This document shows positions 33,513-42,262 of a DNA stretch of 46,508 nt, in pieces. Within the stretch, counting starts at the first letter, position 1, and each line of letters starts with the position of its first letter. This DNA is from Candidatus Blautia faecipullorum (GTDB taxonomy: Bacteria; Bacillota; Clostridia; Lachnospirales; Lachnospiraceae). Below the pieces are notes generated by a model that was not told the origin of the DNA, ran no database searches, and worked only from the letters and a program-made list of their open reading frames with translations. The translations under genes were made by a program, and so were the position numbers. The stretch spans positions 1 to 46,508 of the forward strand of contig DXEG01000025.1 of the NCBI GenBank assembly GCA_019115125.1. The letters are read 5' to 3'.

Positions 33513-35372
33513 ATGGATAAAAAACAGAATACAGGGGGCAGGATCCAATGGGGTCGCATTGTGAAGAAGCTGAATCCTTATACAGTGCAGAAGGGCTTCC
33601 GGTATTTGAAGCATTATGGTCCGAAGGAATTCTGGATCCGCCTTCATGAGCGTTTTGAGCCGGAGGAGGTTCCCTACGGCCCCTGGTATGAGGCCTATAT
33701 TCCTGATGAGGCGGAGCTGAGCCGCCAGAGGCGGAGCAGGCTGGATTATGAACCCCTGATCAGTGTGGCGGTGCCGGCGTACCGCACACCGAAGCTGTTT
33801 CTTACACAGATGCTGGATTCCCTTCTGGCACAGACCTATAAGAACTGGGAGCTGTGTATCGCCAACGGCAGTCCGGAGGACGCGGAGATGAAAACAGTGC
33901 TGGATGCGTACTCTGCCCGTGACAAGCGGATCTGTGTACAGAACCTCCAGGAAAATCTCGGGATCGCCGGCAACACCAACGCGGCGCTTTCCATGGCGAC
34001 TGGCGAGTTCGCGGGTATTCTGGACCATGACGATCTTCTCGCGCCCAACGCCCTCTATGAGCTGGCGAAGGCCCTGGGAAAGGACCGGGAGCTGGACGCG
34101 GTTTATACAGACGAGGATAAGGTTACGACAGATCTGGGAGAGCATTTTCAGCCTCATCTGAAGCCGGATTTTAATCTGGATCTTCTCCGTTCCAATAATT
34201 ATATCTGTCATTTTTTTGTGGTAAGGCGCAGTGTGCTGGAAAAAGCGGGCGGATTCCGTCAGGAATTTGAAGGCGCCCAGGATTACGATTTTATTTTCCG
34301 CTGCGTGGAGCAGGCGAAAAAAGTGGGGCACATCCCGGAAATCCTCTATCACTGGCGGACGCACAAGGCTTCCACCGCGGACAATCCGGCAAGCAAGATG
34401 TATGCCTTTGACGCGGGAAAGCGGGCTATAGAAGCGCATCTGGAGAGAACAGGGGTGAAGGGGACGGTCAGCCATACGCCGGATCTGGGATTTTACCGGG
34501 TGACATATCCTGTTCAGGGCGAACCGCTGGTATCCATTATCATTCCCAATAAGGATGAGACGGAAACCCTAAGAGCCTGTATCGAATCTATCAAAAAGAA
34601 AACGGAATATCAGAATTATGAGATTCTGATCATAGAAAATAACAGTACCACAGAGGAGATCTTCCGTTATTACAGGGAATTGTCCGAAGATCCGAGGATC
34701 CGTCTGCTGAGGTGGAAAAAGGAGTTTAATTATTCAGCGATCAATAATTACGGAGTCCGCCAGGCAAAAGGACAGTACCTGCTGTTTCTGAATAATGATA
34801 TGACAGTGATCACGTCCGGCTGGCTGAAGGAAATGCTGGGCGTCTGCCAGCGCTCTGAGGTGGGGGCTGTGGGCGTGAAGCTGCTTTATCCCGACAATAC
34901 GATCCAGCACGCGGGCTGTGTCATCGGGATCGGGGGGATCGCGGGACACATGTTTGTAAACATGCCCGCCAACCGCACCGGATATCTCCACAAGGCGTCT
35001 CTTCTTCAGGATATGAGCGCCGTGACGGCGGCCTGTATGCTGATGAAGAGAGAGGCTTTTGAGAACGCCGGGGGATTTACGGAAAAACTGTCGGTAGCTT
35101 TTAATGATGTGGATCTCTGCCTGAAGGTGAGAGAAACGGGGAAACTGATCGTATACGATCCCTATGTACAGCTTTATCATGCGGAATCAAAGACAAGGGG
35201 CGCCGAGGACAGCAAAGAAAAAGTCAGGCGTTTTCAGGAGGAGATCGAGTATATGCGGAGCCAGTGGATCGGTATTCTGAAAAACGGAGATCCGTATTAC
35301 AATAAAAATCTCTCTCTTACAAAATGGAATTATTCGCTTCGTCCCCTTCCGGGCATGATGAAGAAGGGGTAA
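33513..35372 (+). CDS. Tandem GT2 glycosyltransferase
   Basis: The 619-residue protein has a short basic N-terminus of about 80 residues and then two GT2 domains: domain one from about residue 80 (PLISVAVPAYRTPKLFL, acidic LDHDD) and domain two from about 336 (PLVSIIIPNKDETETL, LNNDMT, IGGIAGHMFV, AFNDVDLCLKVRETG). It is clearly related to the large enzymes at 21572 and 24009 but lacks their N-terminal beta-rich region of about 200 residues. It likely builds part of the same or a related glycan on the inner face. The ATG follows GAGGAATT at moderate quality. The next glycosyltransferase starts nine bases after its stop. Confidence 0.9.
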   Translation: MDKKQNTGGRIQWGRIVKKLNPYTVQKGFRYLKHYGPKEFWIRLHERFEPEEVPYGPWYEAYIPDEAELSRQRRSRLDYEPLISVAVPAYRTPKLFLTQMLDSLLAQTYKNWELCIANGSPEDAEMKTVLDAYSARDKRICVQNLQENLGIAGNTNAALSMATGEFAGILDHDDLLAPNALYELAKALGKDRELDAVYTDEDKVTTDLGEHFQPHLKPDFNLDLLRSNNYICHFFVVRRSVLEKAGGFRQEFEGAQDYDFIFRCVEQAKKVGHIPEILYHWRTHKASTADNPASKMYAFDAGKRAIEAHLERTGVKGTVSHTPDLGFYRVTYPVQGEPLVSIIIPNKDETETLRACIESIKKKTEYQNYEILIIENNSTTEEIFRYYRELSEDPRIRLLRWKKEFNYSAINNYGVRQAKGQYLLFLNNDMTVITSGWLKEMLGVCQRSEVGAVGVKLLYPDNTIQHAGCVIGIGGIAGHMFVNMPANRTGYLHKASLLQDMSAVTAACMLMKREAFENAGGFTEKLSVAFNDVDLCLKVRETGKLIVYDPYVQLYHAESKTRGAEDSKEKVRRFQEEIEYMRSQWIGILKNGDPYYNKNLSLTKWNYSLRPLPGMMKKG

Positions 35373-35381
35373 GGAGGATAT

Positions 35382-36335
35382 ATGGAAGTATCGGTGATTA
35401 TACCGAATTTTAATGGAATTGCTTTTCTGGACAGTGTTCTGGGAAGTCTGGAGGGCCAGACGACGCAGAATTTTGAGGTGATCCTTGTGGATAACGGCTC
35501 TTCCGACGGAAGCTGTTCCTTTGTGGCGGGAAGCTACCCATGGGTGCATATTCTGGAGCTTCCGGAAAACTTTGGCTTCTGCCGGGCGGTCAACGAAGGG
35601 ATCCGGGCGTCAAAAGCGCCCTACGTGCTGCTTCTGAATAACGATACAGAGGTGACGGAGGATTTTGTGGAACAGATGCTGGCTGCTCTGAAAAGACACA
35701 AAAACGCCTTTTCCTGCGGAGCCAAAATGGTGCAGTACCACGACAGGGACAAGCTGGACGATGCGGGAAACTTCTACTGCGCGCTGGGATGGTCCTATGC
35801 AAGAGGGAAGGGAAAGGACGTCCACACCTATAAAAAAGAGGAGCGCGTCTTTGCCGCCTGCGGCGGGGCTGCGATCTACAGAAAACGGATACTGGAACAG
35901 ATAGGCTGTTTTGACGAGGAACATTTTGCCTATCTGGAGGATATTGATATCGGATACCGGGCCAGGATTTACGGATACGAGAACTGGTACGCGCCGGAGG
36001 CGGTGGTGTATCATGTGGGCAGCGGAACCAGCGGATCCCGCTATAATCAGTTTAAAACAAGATATTCCTCAAGAAATAATATTTATCTGATCTACAAAAA
36101 CATGCCGTTTCTGCAGATTCTTCTCAATCTGCCGTTCTTGATAGCGGGATTTGGAATAAAGCTTCTGTTTTTTGCGGCAAAGGGAATGGGAAGAGAATAT
36201 CTCGCGGGGATAAAAAACGGATTTTCCATCAGCCGCAGGGAAAAAAAGGTACCGTTCACCCTGAAGCATCTTCCGAATTACGCGGCGGTCCAGGTGGAGC
36301 TGTGGATAAATATCATCCGGCGTTTCGCGGCGTAA
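35382..36335 (+). CDS. GT2 glycosyltransferase (rhamnosyltransferase-like)
   Basis: The 317-residue protein starts EVSVIIPNFNGIAFLDSVL, with NGSSDGS, LLNNDTEV (metal-binding acidic pair) and YLEDIDIGYRARIYGYEN, the pattern of WbbL-like rhamnosyltransferases. A hydrophobic stretch at about 247-268 may attach it to the membrane. It belongs to the second glycosyltransferase block, just before the initiating transferase gene. In analogous pathways a WbbL-like enzyme adds the first rhamnose to the lipid-linked primer sugar, a plausible job here but not proven. The ATG follows AAGGAGG. Confidence 0.9.
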   Translation: MEVSVIIPNFNGIAFLDSVLGSLEGQTTQNFEVILVDNGSSDGSCSFVAGSYPWVHILELPENFGFCRAVNEGIRASKAPYVLLLNNDTEVTEDFVEQMLAALKRHKNAFSCGAKMVQYHDRDKLDDAGNFYCALGWSYARGKGKDVHTYKKEERVFAACGGAAIYRKRILEQIGCFDEEHFAYLEDIDIGYRARIYGYENWYAPEAVVYHVGSGTSGSRYNQFKTRYSSRNNIYLIYKNMPFLQILLNLPFLIAGFGIKLLFFAAKGMGREYLAGIKNGFSISRREKKVPFTLKHLPNYAAVQVELWINIIRRFAA

Positions 36336-36451
36336 GGAGAGTCTTACAGCAGTTTCATTTTAATTTTATAAAATAAACATTAAGATATTATTGATTTTGA
36401 AGTATAACTATTATAAGATTAACAGTATGAAATGGATTGAGGTGTCGGAGA
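36336..36451 (+). promoter_or_regulatory. AT-rich intergenic with possible promoter for the initiating transferase
   Basis: A small hairpin GTAAG-GAGAGT-CTTAC follows the glycosyltransferase stop. Further on, TTAAGA, 17 bases and TATAAC, or TTGATT with a TATAAG 15 bases later, could serve as promoter elements. The base composition changes sharply to AT-rich here, which is usual for promoters, but I cannot choose between the alternatives. Confidence 0.4.
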
Positions 36452-37855
36452 TTGATTCAGGATAATCAGAAGAATTTCAGTCGTCTTCAGATGCTGATTG
36501 ATGCTTTTGTCATCGCCGCTTCCTATGTGATCGCGTGGATGATCCGGTTTATAGGTCCGTTTTCCTATTCCGCAGTTCGTGCGCTTACCTTTGAGCAGTA
36601 TATGCTTGCTCTGGTTTTTATTATCCCCGGCTATCTGCTTTTGTATCAGGCGTTTACTCTGTATGAGCCGATGCATATGCAGGGGCGGAGACTTGTTCTG
36701 GCCAATGTGATCAAGGCCAATGTTCTGGGACTGCTCCTGATTGTATTTGCGCTGTACATGCTGGATGAAAGCGATTTTTCACGACTGACGGTTTATATTT
36801 TCTGCGTGATCAATATCATTGTGGAATGGACTGTCCGTATGCTGATCTTCGCGGCGCTGCGGGATATGCGCAGAAAGGGCCATAACCAGAAGCAGATGAT
36901 ATTGGTGGGATACAGCCGCGCGGCTGAGGAATATATAGACAGGATCCAGCAGAATCCTCAGTGGGGATATATCGTCAGAGGAATTCTGGACGACAACGTT
37001 CCTGCGGGAACCTTATATAAAGGTGTGAAGGTTATCGGCAGGATCGCCAATCTTATGGTGATCCTTCCCGCCAACAGGCTGGACGAAATAGCCATCACCC
37101 TGGGCCTCAGCGAATATTACCGTCTTGAAGAGATTGTTGCGATGTGTGAGAAATCGGGCGTTCATACGAAATTTATCCCCGATTACAATAAAATTATACC
37201 TACGAAACCATATACAGAAGATATTCTCGGCCTTCCGGTGATAAACATCCGCTATGTGCCTCTGAGCAATACCTTTAACGCCATGGTAAAAAGAGTGATG
37301 GATATTGTGGGCTCCATAGCGGCGATCATAGTATCTTCGCCGGTCATGCTTCTCATGTGCGTTCTGATCAAAGCAACGTCTCCCGGCCCGCTGATCTACA
37401 AGCAGGAGAGGGTCGGACTGCACAATAAAACATTCAGAATGTACAAATTCCGCTCCATGGAGATTCAGCCAGAGGCGGAAGAAAAGAAGGCCTGGACAGT
37501 GAAGGACGATCCCCGGGTTACGGGCATCGGAAAATTCATGCGCAGGACAAGCATTGACGAGCTTCCGCAGTTGTTTAACATTCTGCGGGGAGACATGAGT
37601 CTGGTTGGACCCAGACCGGAGCGGCCCTTTTTTGTGGAAAAATTCAGGGAGGAGATCCCGCGTTACATGGTGAAGCATCAGGTTCGTCCCGGGCTGACCG
37701 GATGGGCGCAGGTAAACGGCTACCGCGGCGATACTTCCATCAGAAAACGGATTGACTGCGACCTTTATTATATTGAAAACTGGACGATAGGGTTTGACAT
37801 CAAAATATTGTTTTTAACATTTTTTAAAGGTTTCATCAATAAAAATGCATATTAA
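36452..37855 (+). CDS. Polyprenyl-phosphate sugar-1-phosphate transferase (initiating enzyme, WcaJ/CpsE-like)
   Basis: I start it at the TTG at 36452, giving MIQDNQKNFSRL, seven bases after GAGGTG; an upstream TTG at 36437 has no ribosome site. The 467-residue protein has four N-terminal membrane segments, a nucleotide-binding-like middle (QMILVGYSRAAEEY), a further hydrophobic hairpin near 280-300, and the catalytic C-terminal PHPT domain with KQERVGLHNKTF, MYKFRSM, TSIDELPQL and LVGPRPERP. It puts the first sugar-phosphate on undecaprenyl phosphate, starting glycan synthesis. It is the only such enzyme in the window, so it may prime the chain exported by Wzm/Wzt. The sugar could be glucose or galactose. 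Confidence 0.93.
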   Translation: MIQDNQKNFSRLQMLIDAFVIAASYVIAWMIRFIGPFSYSAVRALTFEQYMLALVFIIPGYLLLYQAFTLYEPMHMQGRRLVLANVIKANVLGLLLIVFALYMLDESDFSRLTVYIFCVINIIVEWTVRMLIFAALRDMRRKGHNQKQMILVGYSRAAEEYIDRIQQNPQWGYIVRGILDDNVPAGTLYKGVKVIGRIANLMVILPANRLDEIAITLGLSEYYRLEEIVAMCEKSGVHTKFIPDYNKIIPTKPYTEDILGLPVINIRYVPLSNTFNAMVKRVMDIVGSIAAIIVSSPVMLLMCVLIKATSPGPLIYKQERVGLHNKTFRMYKFRSMEIQPEAEEKKAWTVKDDPRVTGIGKFMRRTSIDELPQLFNILRGDMSLVGPRPERPFFVEKFREEIPRYMVKHQVRPGLTGWAQVNGYRGDTSIRKRIDCDLYYIENWTIGFDIKILFLTFFKGFINKNAY

Positions 37856-37872
37856 AGATAAGGGGAAAGAAC

Positions 37873-39483
37873 ATGGCAAAACCAAGATCAAAAACGAAAA
37901 AGATACTGTTTGCAGTGGAAATCATTGTTCTGCTTCTGTTCATCGGCGGTTTGTATGTTTACGGCCAGCTTAATTCCAAGCTGGATAAGGTAAACCAGCC
38001 GGTAGTGGACGACAGCAGGATTCAGGTCAACCAGGAAGTACAGAACGCGATTGATTCGGAAACCTCCAAATTAACCGGCTATACCACCTATGCCCTGTTC
38101 GGCATTGACCACAGGGATAAGAACCCTGCTCTTGGAACGGAGAACAGCGATACCATGATCGTTGCCAGTGTCAATAACGACACCAAGGATGTGAAGCTTG
38201 TGTCCATATACAGGGATACCCTGCTGAATCTGGGCGACGACACATATTCCAAAGCAAACGCGGCGTACGCCTACGGCGGACCGGAGCAGGCGATCACCAT
38301 GCTCAACACCAATCTGGATCTGAATATTACAGATTACGCCACCGTAAATTTTGACGCGCTGGCAACTATTGTGGATTGTCTTGGCGGATTGGATATGGAC
38401 ATGTCCTACGCGGAGATCGTCCACATGAATAATTACTGTGTGGAGACCTCTGAGGAAACAGGCAAGTCCTATACGCCGATCGAGCTTCCGCCGGAACCGG
38501 AAGACATCGAAAAAATAGACTATCGTTATCATCTGAACGGCGTTCAGGTTACGTCCTACTGCCGTATCCGCTATACGGCAAGCCTTGATATGGGACGTAC
38601 AGAGAGACAGAGAAAAGTCATCCAGATGATCGTCAGCAAGGCGAAGAGCGCCGGACTGAGCACGATTTTTGATATCATGGACGAGGTATTCCCAATGGTG
38701 ACTACCTCTGTGAATAAAACGGAAATCCTTCAGCTTCTGCCGACCCTGATCGGATACAGTATTGACGATACGGTGGGCTTCCCGTCCAGCTTTAAATTTG
38801 CGAATGTAAAGGGCAGCGTGATCGTACCTACAGATCTGGAGTCAAACGTAGTAGAGCTTCACAAGTTCCTCTACGGTGACGAGGCATATACTCCTTCCGC
38901 TACAGTAAAGGAAAACAGCCAGGAGATTCTGGATATCGTGGGCGGCGCTGACAATCTGAATGATGTTCAGCCTGTTGTGACTGAGGAGACGGAGAACGAC
39001 GCTTTCTTCTATCAGAATGACGGAAGCGGATGGTCAGAGACCCAGGTATCAGCAGATGATTCAGGGGACTACGGCGATTATGATAATTCCGGAACAGATG
39101 ACGGCGGCTACACGGATCCTGGAACAGATGACGGCGGCTACACGGACCCTGGAACGGATGATGGCGGCTACACGGATCCTGGAACGGACGATGGCGGCTA
39201 TACCGATCCTGGAACGGACGGCGGAGACTATACCGATCCTGGAACGGGCGGCGGAGACTATACCGATCCTGGAACGGACGGCGGAGACTATACCGATCCT
39301 GGAACGGGCGGCGGAGACTACACGGATCCTGGAACGGGCGGCGGAGATTATACCGATCCGGGAACCGGAGGAGGAGATACCGTAGACTCCGGCGGCGATA
39401 CCGGCTATGTGGAGGAAGGCGGCGGTGACGCCGGTGGAAGCGCTGAGAGCGCTCCGGCGAGCGATCCTGCCGAAACCGTATAA
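37873..39483 (+). CDS. LytR-CpsA-Psr ligase with decapeptide-repeat C-terminal tail
   Basis: The 536-residue protein has a basic N-terminus, one membrane segment at about 10-31, then an outside LCP domain: YALFGIDHR, NSDTMIVASVN, KLVSIYRDTLL and YRYHLNGVQVTSYCRIRY with an Arg-rich segment MGRTERQRKV. LCP enzymes move undecaprenyl-pyrophosphate-linked polymers onto peptidoglycan, the expected last step for the glycan made here. After residue 400 comes nine full copies of a 10-residue repeat (GTDDGGYTDP and variants) and a Gly/Glu/Ser-rich end. The tail has no sorting signal. It lies 17 bases after the initiating transferase gene. Confidence 0.93.
   Translation: MAKPRSKTKKILFAVEIIVLLLFIGGLYVYGQLNSKLDKVNQPVVDDSRIQVNQEVQNAIDSETSKLTGYTTYALFGIDHRDKNPALGTENSDTMIVASVNNDTKDVKLVSIYRDTLLNLGDDTYSKANAAYAYGGPEQAITMLNTNLDLNITDYATVNFDALATIVDCLGGLDMDMSYAEIVHMNNYCVETSEETGKSYTPIELPPEPEDIEKIDYRYHLNGVQVTSYCRIRYTASLDMGRTERQRKVIQMIVSKAKSAGLSTIFDIMDEVFPMVTTSVNKTEILQLLPTLIGYSIDDTVGFPSSFKFANVKGSVIVPTDLESNVVELHKFLYGDEAYTPSATVKENSQEILDIVGGADNLNDVQPVVTEETENDAFFYQNDGSGWSETQVSADDSGDYGDYDNSGTDDGGYTDPGTDDGGYTDPGTDDGGYTDPGTDDGGYTDPGTDGGDYTDPGTGGGDYTDPGTDGGDYTDPGTGGGDYTDPGTGGGDYTDPGTGGGDTVDSGGDTGYVEEGGGDAGGSAESAPASDPAETV
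39091..39390 (+). repeat. 30-bp tandem repeats encoding the LCP tail
   Basis: Nine in-phase 30-base units run from 39091 to 39360 and a decayed tenth ends at 39390. The first four encode GTDDGGYTDP; later units change to GTDGGDYTDP and GTGGGDYTDP. The DNA is highly similar between units, so copy number may vary between strains by slippage or recombination. All changes stay in frame. Confidence 0.95.
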
Positions 39484-39493
39484 ATGAACGAAT

Positions 39494-39530
39494 CAGGAGG
39501 GAATTTCTTGAATAAAGGAATTCCCTCCTG
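39494..39530 (+). promoter_or_regulatory. Strong hairpin between the LCP and glycosyltransferase genes
   Basis: CAGGAGGGAATT at 39494-39505 pairs perfectly with AATTCCCTCCTG at 39519-39530 (12 pairs, 13-base loop). No T-run follows, so it is not a normal terminator. The left arm contains a Shine-Dalgarno-like AGGAGG with no start codon beside it. It may stabilise the upstream mRNA end or reduce downstream expression. Confidence 0.55.
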
Positions 39531-39550
39531 TCAGCATAGGAGAGAAGATT

Positions 39551-40474
39551 ATGGAGACAAAAACCATTGATGTGATCATTCCCACATACCGCCCCGGAAG
39601 AGAGTTTGTCCATCTTCTGGAGAGACTGGAGAAACAGAGCAGGCCCGTAAGGAAGATTCTTGTCATGAATACAGAAAAGGAATTCTGGAATCCTCAATGG
39701 GAAAAATCCTTCCCTTCTGTGGAGGTGCATCACCTTCATAAAGCGGAATTTGATCACGGGGGGACAAGAAAAAGGGCGGCGGAGCTTACGGATGCCGGGA
39801 TTATGGTATTTATGACCCAGGACGCCCTCCCCGCGGACAGAAATCTGATACAGAATCTCGCCGCGGCGCTGGAGAGCGACCCGGAGATTGGGGCAGCCTA
39901 TGCACGGCAGCTTCCGAATACTTCCTGCAGTTATGTGGAAAGATATACAAGAGCTTTTAATTATCCTGAAGAATCATCCGTAAAATCCCGGGCGGATCTT
40001 CCCCGTTACGGTATAAAGACTTTTTTCTGCTCTAATGTCTGCGCCGCCTATAAAAAAGAAATTTATGAAGAGCTGGGCGGATTTACAGAGAGGACTGTTT
40101 TTAACGAGGATATGATCTACGCGGGAACTCTGATCCAAAACGGGTACAGTATCGCGTACGCCGCGGACGCGCGGGTGATCCATTCCCACAACTATTCCTG
40201 TATGCAGCAGTTTCGCAGGAATTTTGACCTCGGGGTCTCTCAGGCGGAATATCCGCAGATTTTTGACAGTGTGTCCTCAGAGGGCGAGGGTGTGCGCCTT
40301 GTAAAGAAAACGCTCGGGCATTTATGCAGAAAAGCTAAATTCTGGATGATTCCGGGATATGTTATGCAGACCGGCTTCAAATATGCAGGATATCTTGCGG
40401 GGAAGAATTTCAGAAGGCTCCCGGAAAAGGTGATTCTGCGATGCACTATGAACCGGGATTACTGGAAAAACTGA
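39551..40474 (+). CDS. GT2 rhamnosyltransferase-like protein
   Basis: The 307-residue protein has the start IDVIIPTYRPGREFVHLLERL and the diagnostic FDHGGTRKRAAEL segment followed by VFMTQDALP, typical of RfbF/RfbN-type rhamnosyltransferases. FNEDMIYAGTLIQNGY is the acceptor-side acidic motif. No membrane segment is obvious apart from a weak hydrophobic patch near the C-terminus. It is the last glycosyltransferase of the second block and supports the view that the glycan is rhamnose-rich. The ATG is preceded by TAGGAGAG. Confidence 0.9.
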   Translation: METKTIDVIIPTYRPGREFVHLLERLEKQSRPVRKILVMNTEKEFWNPQWEKSFPSVEVHHLHKAEFDHGGTRKRAAELTDAGIMVFMTQDALPADRNLIQNLAAALESDPEIGAAYARQLPNTSCSYVERYTRAFNYPEESSVKSRADLPRYGIKTFFCSNVCAAYKKEIYEELGGFTERTVFNEDMIYAGTLIQNGYSIAYAADARVIHSHNYSCMQQFRRNFDLGVSQAEYPQIFDSVSSEGEGVRLVKKTLGHLCRKAKFWMIPGYVMQTGFKYAGYLAGKNFRRLPEKVILRCTMNRDYWKN

Positions 40475-40568
40475 CAACACGTATTTTTTAAAGAGTTGTC
40501 ACATTTTGAACACAATTCCCTGCTACACTGATTTTTATAAGAAGAGAACAGAAGAAGGGAGCAGTAAT

Positions 40569-41987
40569 ATGAATGACGATAGATTATGGGATCAGGATGC
40601 TCCACGGAATCAGACCACAGAAATCTCAGAGGGCGACAGGCGCGGGGAGATCGGAAGATACGCACATTATCAGATGCATCAGAGAGCTTTCAGCGCAGAA
40701 AACAGATCTCCCCGCAGAAATATAAACAAAAAGAACCGTGTATGGAACAGACTGCCGGGCACCATCGCGCTGGCGGCCGTCTTCGGACTTGTGGCCGGGG
40801 GCGTTTTCCAGGGCGTCAATATGATTGCCGGCAGATATTCGGACAGTGACGCGCAGTCTGCGCTGACTGCGGCAGAGACTGCGGTTCAGAATGCTTCGGA
40901 GACGGTTCAGACAAATCCTGTTCAGACAGGATCCGTAGCGGGGGTAGCCGCCGCGGCCATGCCGTCTGTTGTTGCCATTACTTCTGTCAGCATCCAGGAA
41001 ATACCAAGCTTCATCGGATTTTACGGGTTCGGAGGAACTCAGCGGTATTCCAGCGAGGGAAGCGGTTCCGGGATCATTGTAGGGGAAAATGAAGATGAAC
41101 TTCTGATTGCTACGAATAATCATGTGATCGAAGGCGCGGACACTCTGAGCGTTTGTTTCATCGGAGACGATGGGGCTGACGCGGAGACGGAGACAGCGGC
41201 CCTTGCGGGAAGCGCCGACGATATTAATATAGAGGACGCGGTCAGCGCCGCGGTCAAGGGGACGGACAAGGCCAATGATCTTGCGGTGGTGGCAGTACAG
41301 AAGGCGGATATACCGGAGGACACCATGAGCCAGATTAAAATTGCCCAGATGGGAAGCTCTGATAATCTTCAGGTGGGAGAGCAGGTTGTAGCTATAGGAA
41401 ACGCTCTCGGCTACGGACAGTCCGTGACCTCAGGATGGGTCAGCGCGCTGGACAGAAGCATCGAAACGGAAGACGGGACCAGCTCCGGGCTGATACAGAC
41501 CGACGCGGCCATCAATCCCGGAAACAGCGGCGGAGCCCTTCTGAATATGAGCGGAGAGCTGATCGGCATCAATTCCGCGAAATATGCGGACAATGCCGTT
41601 GAAGGAATGGGTTACGCGATCCCCATCTCCACAGCGCAGCCGATTCTGGAAAATCTTATGAGCAGAGATAAGCTGGACGCTTCCCAGGCAGGATATCTTG
41701 GAGTGAATATCCTGGATTTATCCGCCCAGGCAATGAGCATGTACAATGTGCCGTCGGGAGCGCTGATCACCTATGTGGAAGAAGGTGGAGCCGCGTACAG
41801 CGCCGGGCTTCAGGCAAGGGACATTATTATGGAGTTTGACGGTCAGGCTGTCAGCGGCAAGGAGGATCTGGCGGAGAAGCTCCAGTACTACGCCGCCGGA
41901 GAAACCGTGGAAGTGGTAGTGGCCAGAGCTGAGAACGGCCAGTATGTGGAGAAGACTATACAGGTGACTATGGGAAACATGCCCTGA
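40569..41987 (+). CDS. Membrane-anchored HtrA/DegP-like serine protease with PDZ domain
   Basis: I start it at the ATG at 40569 after GAAGGGAG; an upstream TTG at 40506 would add an unlikely 21-residue extension. The 472-residue protein has a cytosolic N-terminus of about 60 residues, one membrane segment at about 62-80, and a trypsin-like domain with His185 (NNHVIEGA), Asp237 (NDLAVV) and Ser320 (GNSGGAL). A PDZ domain covers about 385-470. It would degrade or refold damaged exported proteins. Between His185 and Asp237 an acidic Ala/Glu/Asp-rich insert (about 199-230) is longer than usual. An extended -10 like TGCTACACT lies in the upstream 90 bases without a clear -35. Confidence 0.93.
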   Translation: MNDDRLWDQDAPRNQTTEISEGDRRGEIGRYAHYQMHQRAFSAENRSPRRNINKKNRVWNRLPGTIALAAVFGLVAGGVFQGVNMIAGRYSDSDAQSALTAAETAVQNASETVQTNPVQTGSVAGVAAAAMPSVVAITSVSIQEIPSFIGFYGFGGTQRYSSEGSGSGIIVGENEDELLIATNNHVIEGADTLSVCFIGDDGADAETETAALAGSADDINIEDAVSAAVKGTDKANDLAVVAVQKADIPEDTMSQIKIAQMGSSDNLQVGEQVVAIGNALGYGQSVTSGWVSALDRSIETEDGTSSGLIQTDAAINPGNSGGALLNMSGELIGINSAKYADNAVEGMGYAIPISTAQPILENLMSRDKLDASQAGYLGVNILDLSAQAMSMYNVPSGALITYVEEGGAAYSAGLQARDIIMEFDGQAVSGKEDLAEKLQYYAAGETVEVVVARAENGQYVEKTIQVTMGNMP

Positions 41988-42057
41988 GCCGGCGGTTTAC
42001 TTCTGCTGAAAATGCGCAGCCCAGAGGCAGCCGGAAGGATTTTTATAAAAAGTTTAG

Positions 42058-42085
42058 TTTACAGAGACATTGGTTATGTTATAAT
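42058..42085 (+). promoter_or_regulatory. Predicted sigma-A promoter for the clpX-type gene
   Basis: TTTACA at 42058-42063, a 16-base spacer and a consensus TATAAT at 42080-42085. Transcription would start near 42092, leaving a leader of about 170 bases before the ATG at 42263. No CIRCE-like inverted repeat was seen. Confidence 0.75.
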
Positions 42086-42110
42086 GAACGCATAGGCGGC
42101 AAGGCTCCTG

Positions 42111-42233
42111 ATGAGGGCGGCTGTCTGTGCGTTCTGTATGTTTTGGCCGCCGTTCGCTTCTGGCATCTTCAATTGCCGAAAATGCGCGGGTCAGTATGAG
42201 AAACAGTTTTCGGGGGAAAGGAATTCTCTGTAA
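42111..42233 (+). CDS. Possible 40-residue Cys-rich leader ORF
   Basis: An ATG at 42111, six bases after AAGG, opens 40 codons ending in TAA. The product has two CXXC pairs (Cys6/Cys9 in CAFC and Cys22/Cys25 in CRKC) separated by 12 residues, a zinc-knuckle-like spacing. It lies wholly in the leader of the ClpX-type gene. The ribosome site is weak and the GC-rich RNA structure overlaps it, so it may be chance. If translated it could be a regulatory leader peptide or a tiny zinc protein. Confidence 0.25.
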   Translation: MRAAVCAFCMFWPPFASGIFNCRKCAGQYEKQFSGERNSL

Positions 42234-42262
42234 AACGAGATACAGAATGGAAAGGAGTTTTT

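Larger units (their letters stand above)
41988..42262 (+). other. Intergenic between htrA and clpX-type genes: promoter and structured leader
   Basis: This stretch contains the promoter at 42058-42085 and a GC-rich leader of about 170 bases with paired blocks (GGCGGC repeated at 42095-42120 against GGCCGCC near 42145-42151). It also holds a short ORF at 42111-42233. I do not recognise a known riboswitch in it. Confidence 0.45.

Noticed and set aside
39091..39390. Possible CRISPR array
   Set aside because: The units are contiguous 30-base coding repeats without spacers and stay in frame inside the LCP gene.
38900..39757. Long minus-strand frame with Arg/Phe-rich repeats opposite the LCP tail
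   Set aside because: It is the mirror of the 30-base coding repeats of the plus-strand LCP gene; the product is a periodic Arg/Ser/Pro/Phe string with no start context or domain.
40506..40568. TTG start giving HtrA a 21-residue extension
   Set aside because: No ribosome site precedes it, whereas the ATG at 40569 has GAAGGGAG at good spacing.
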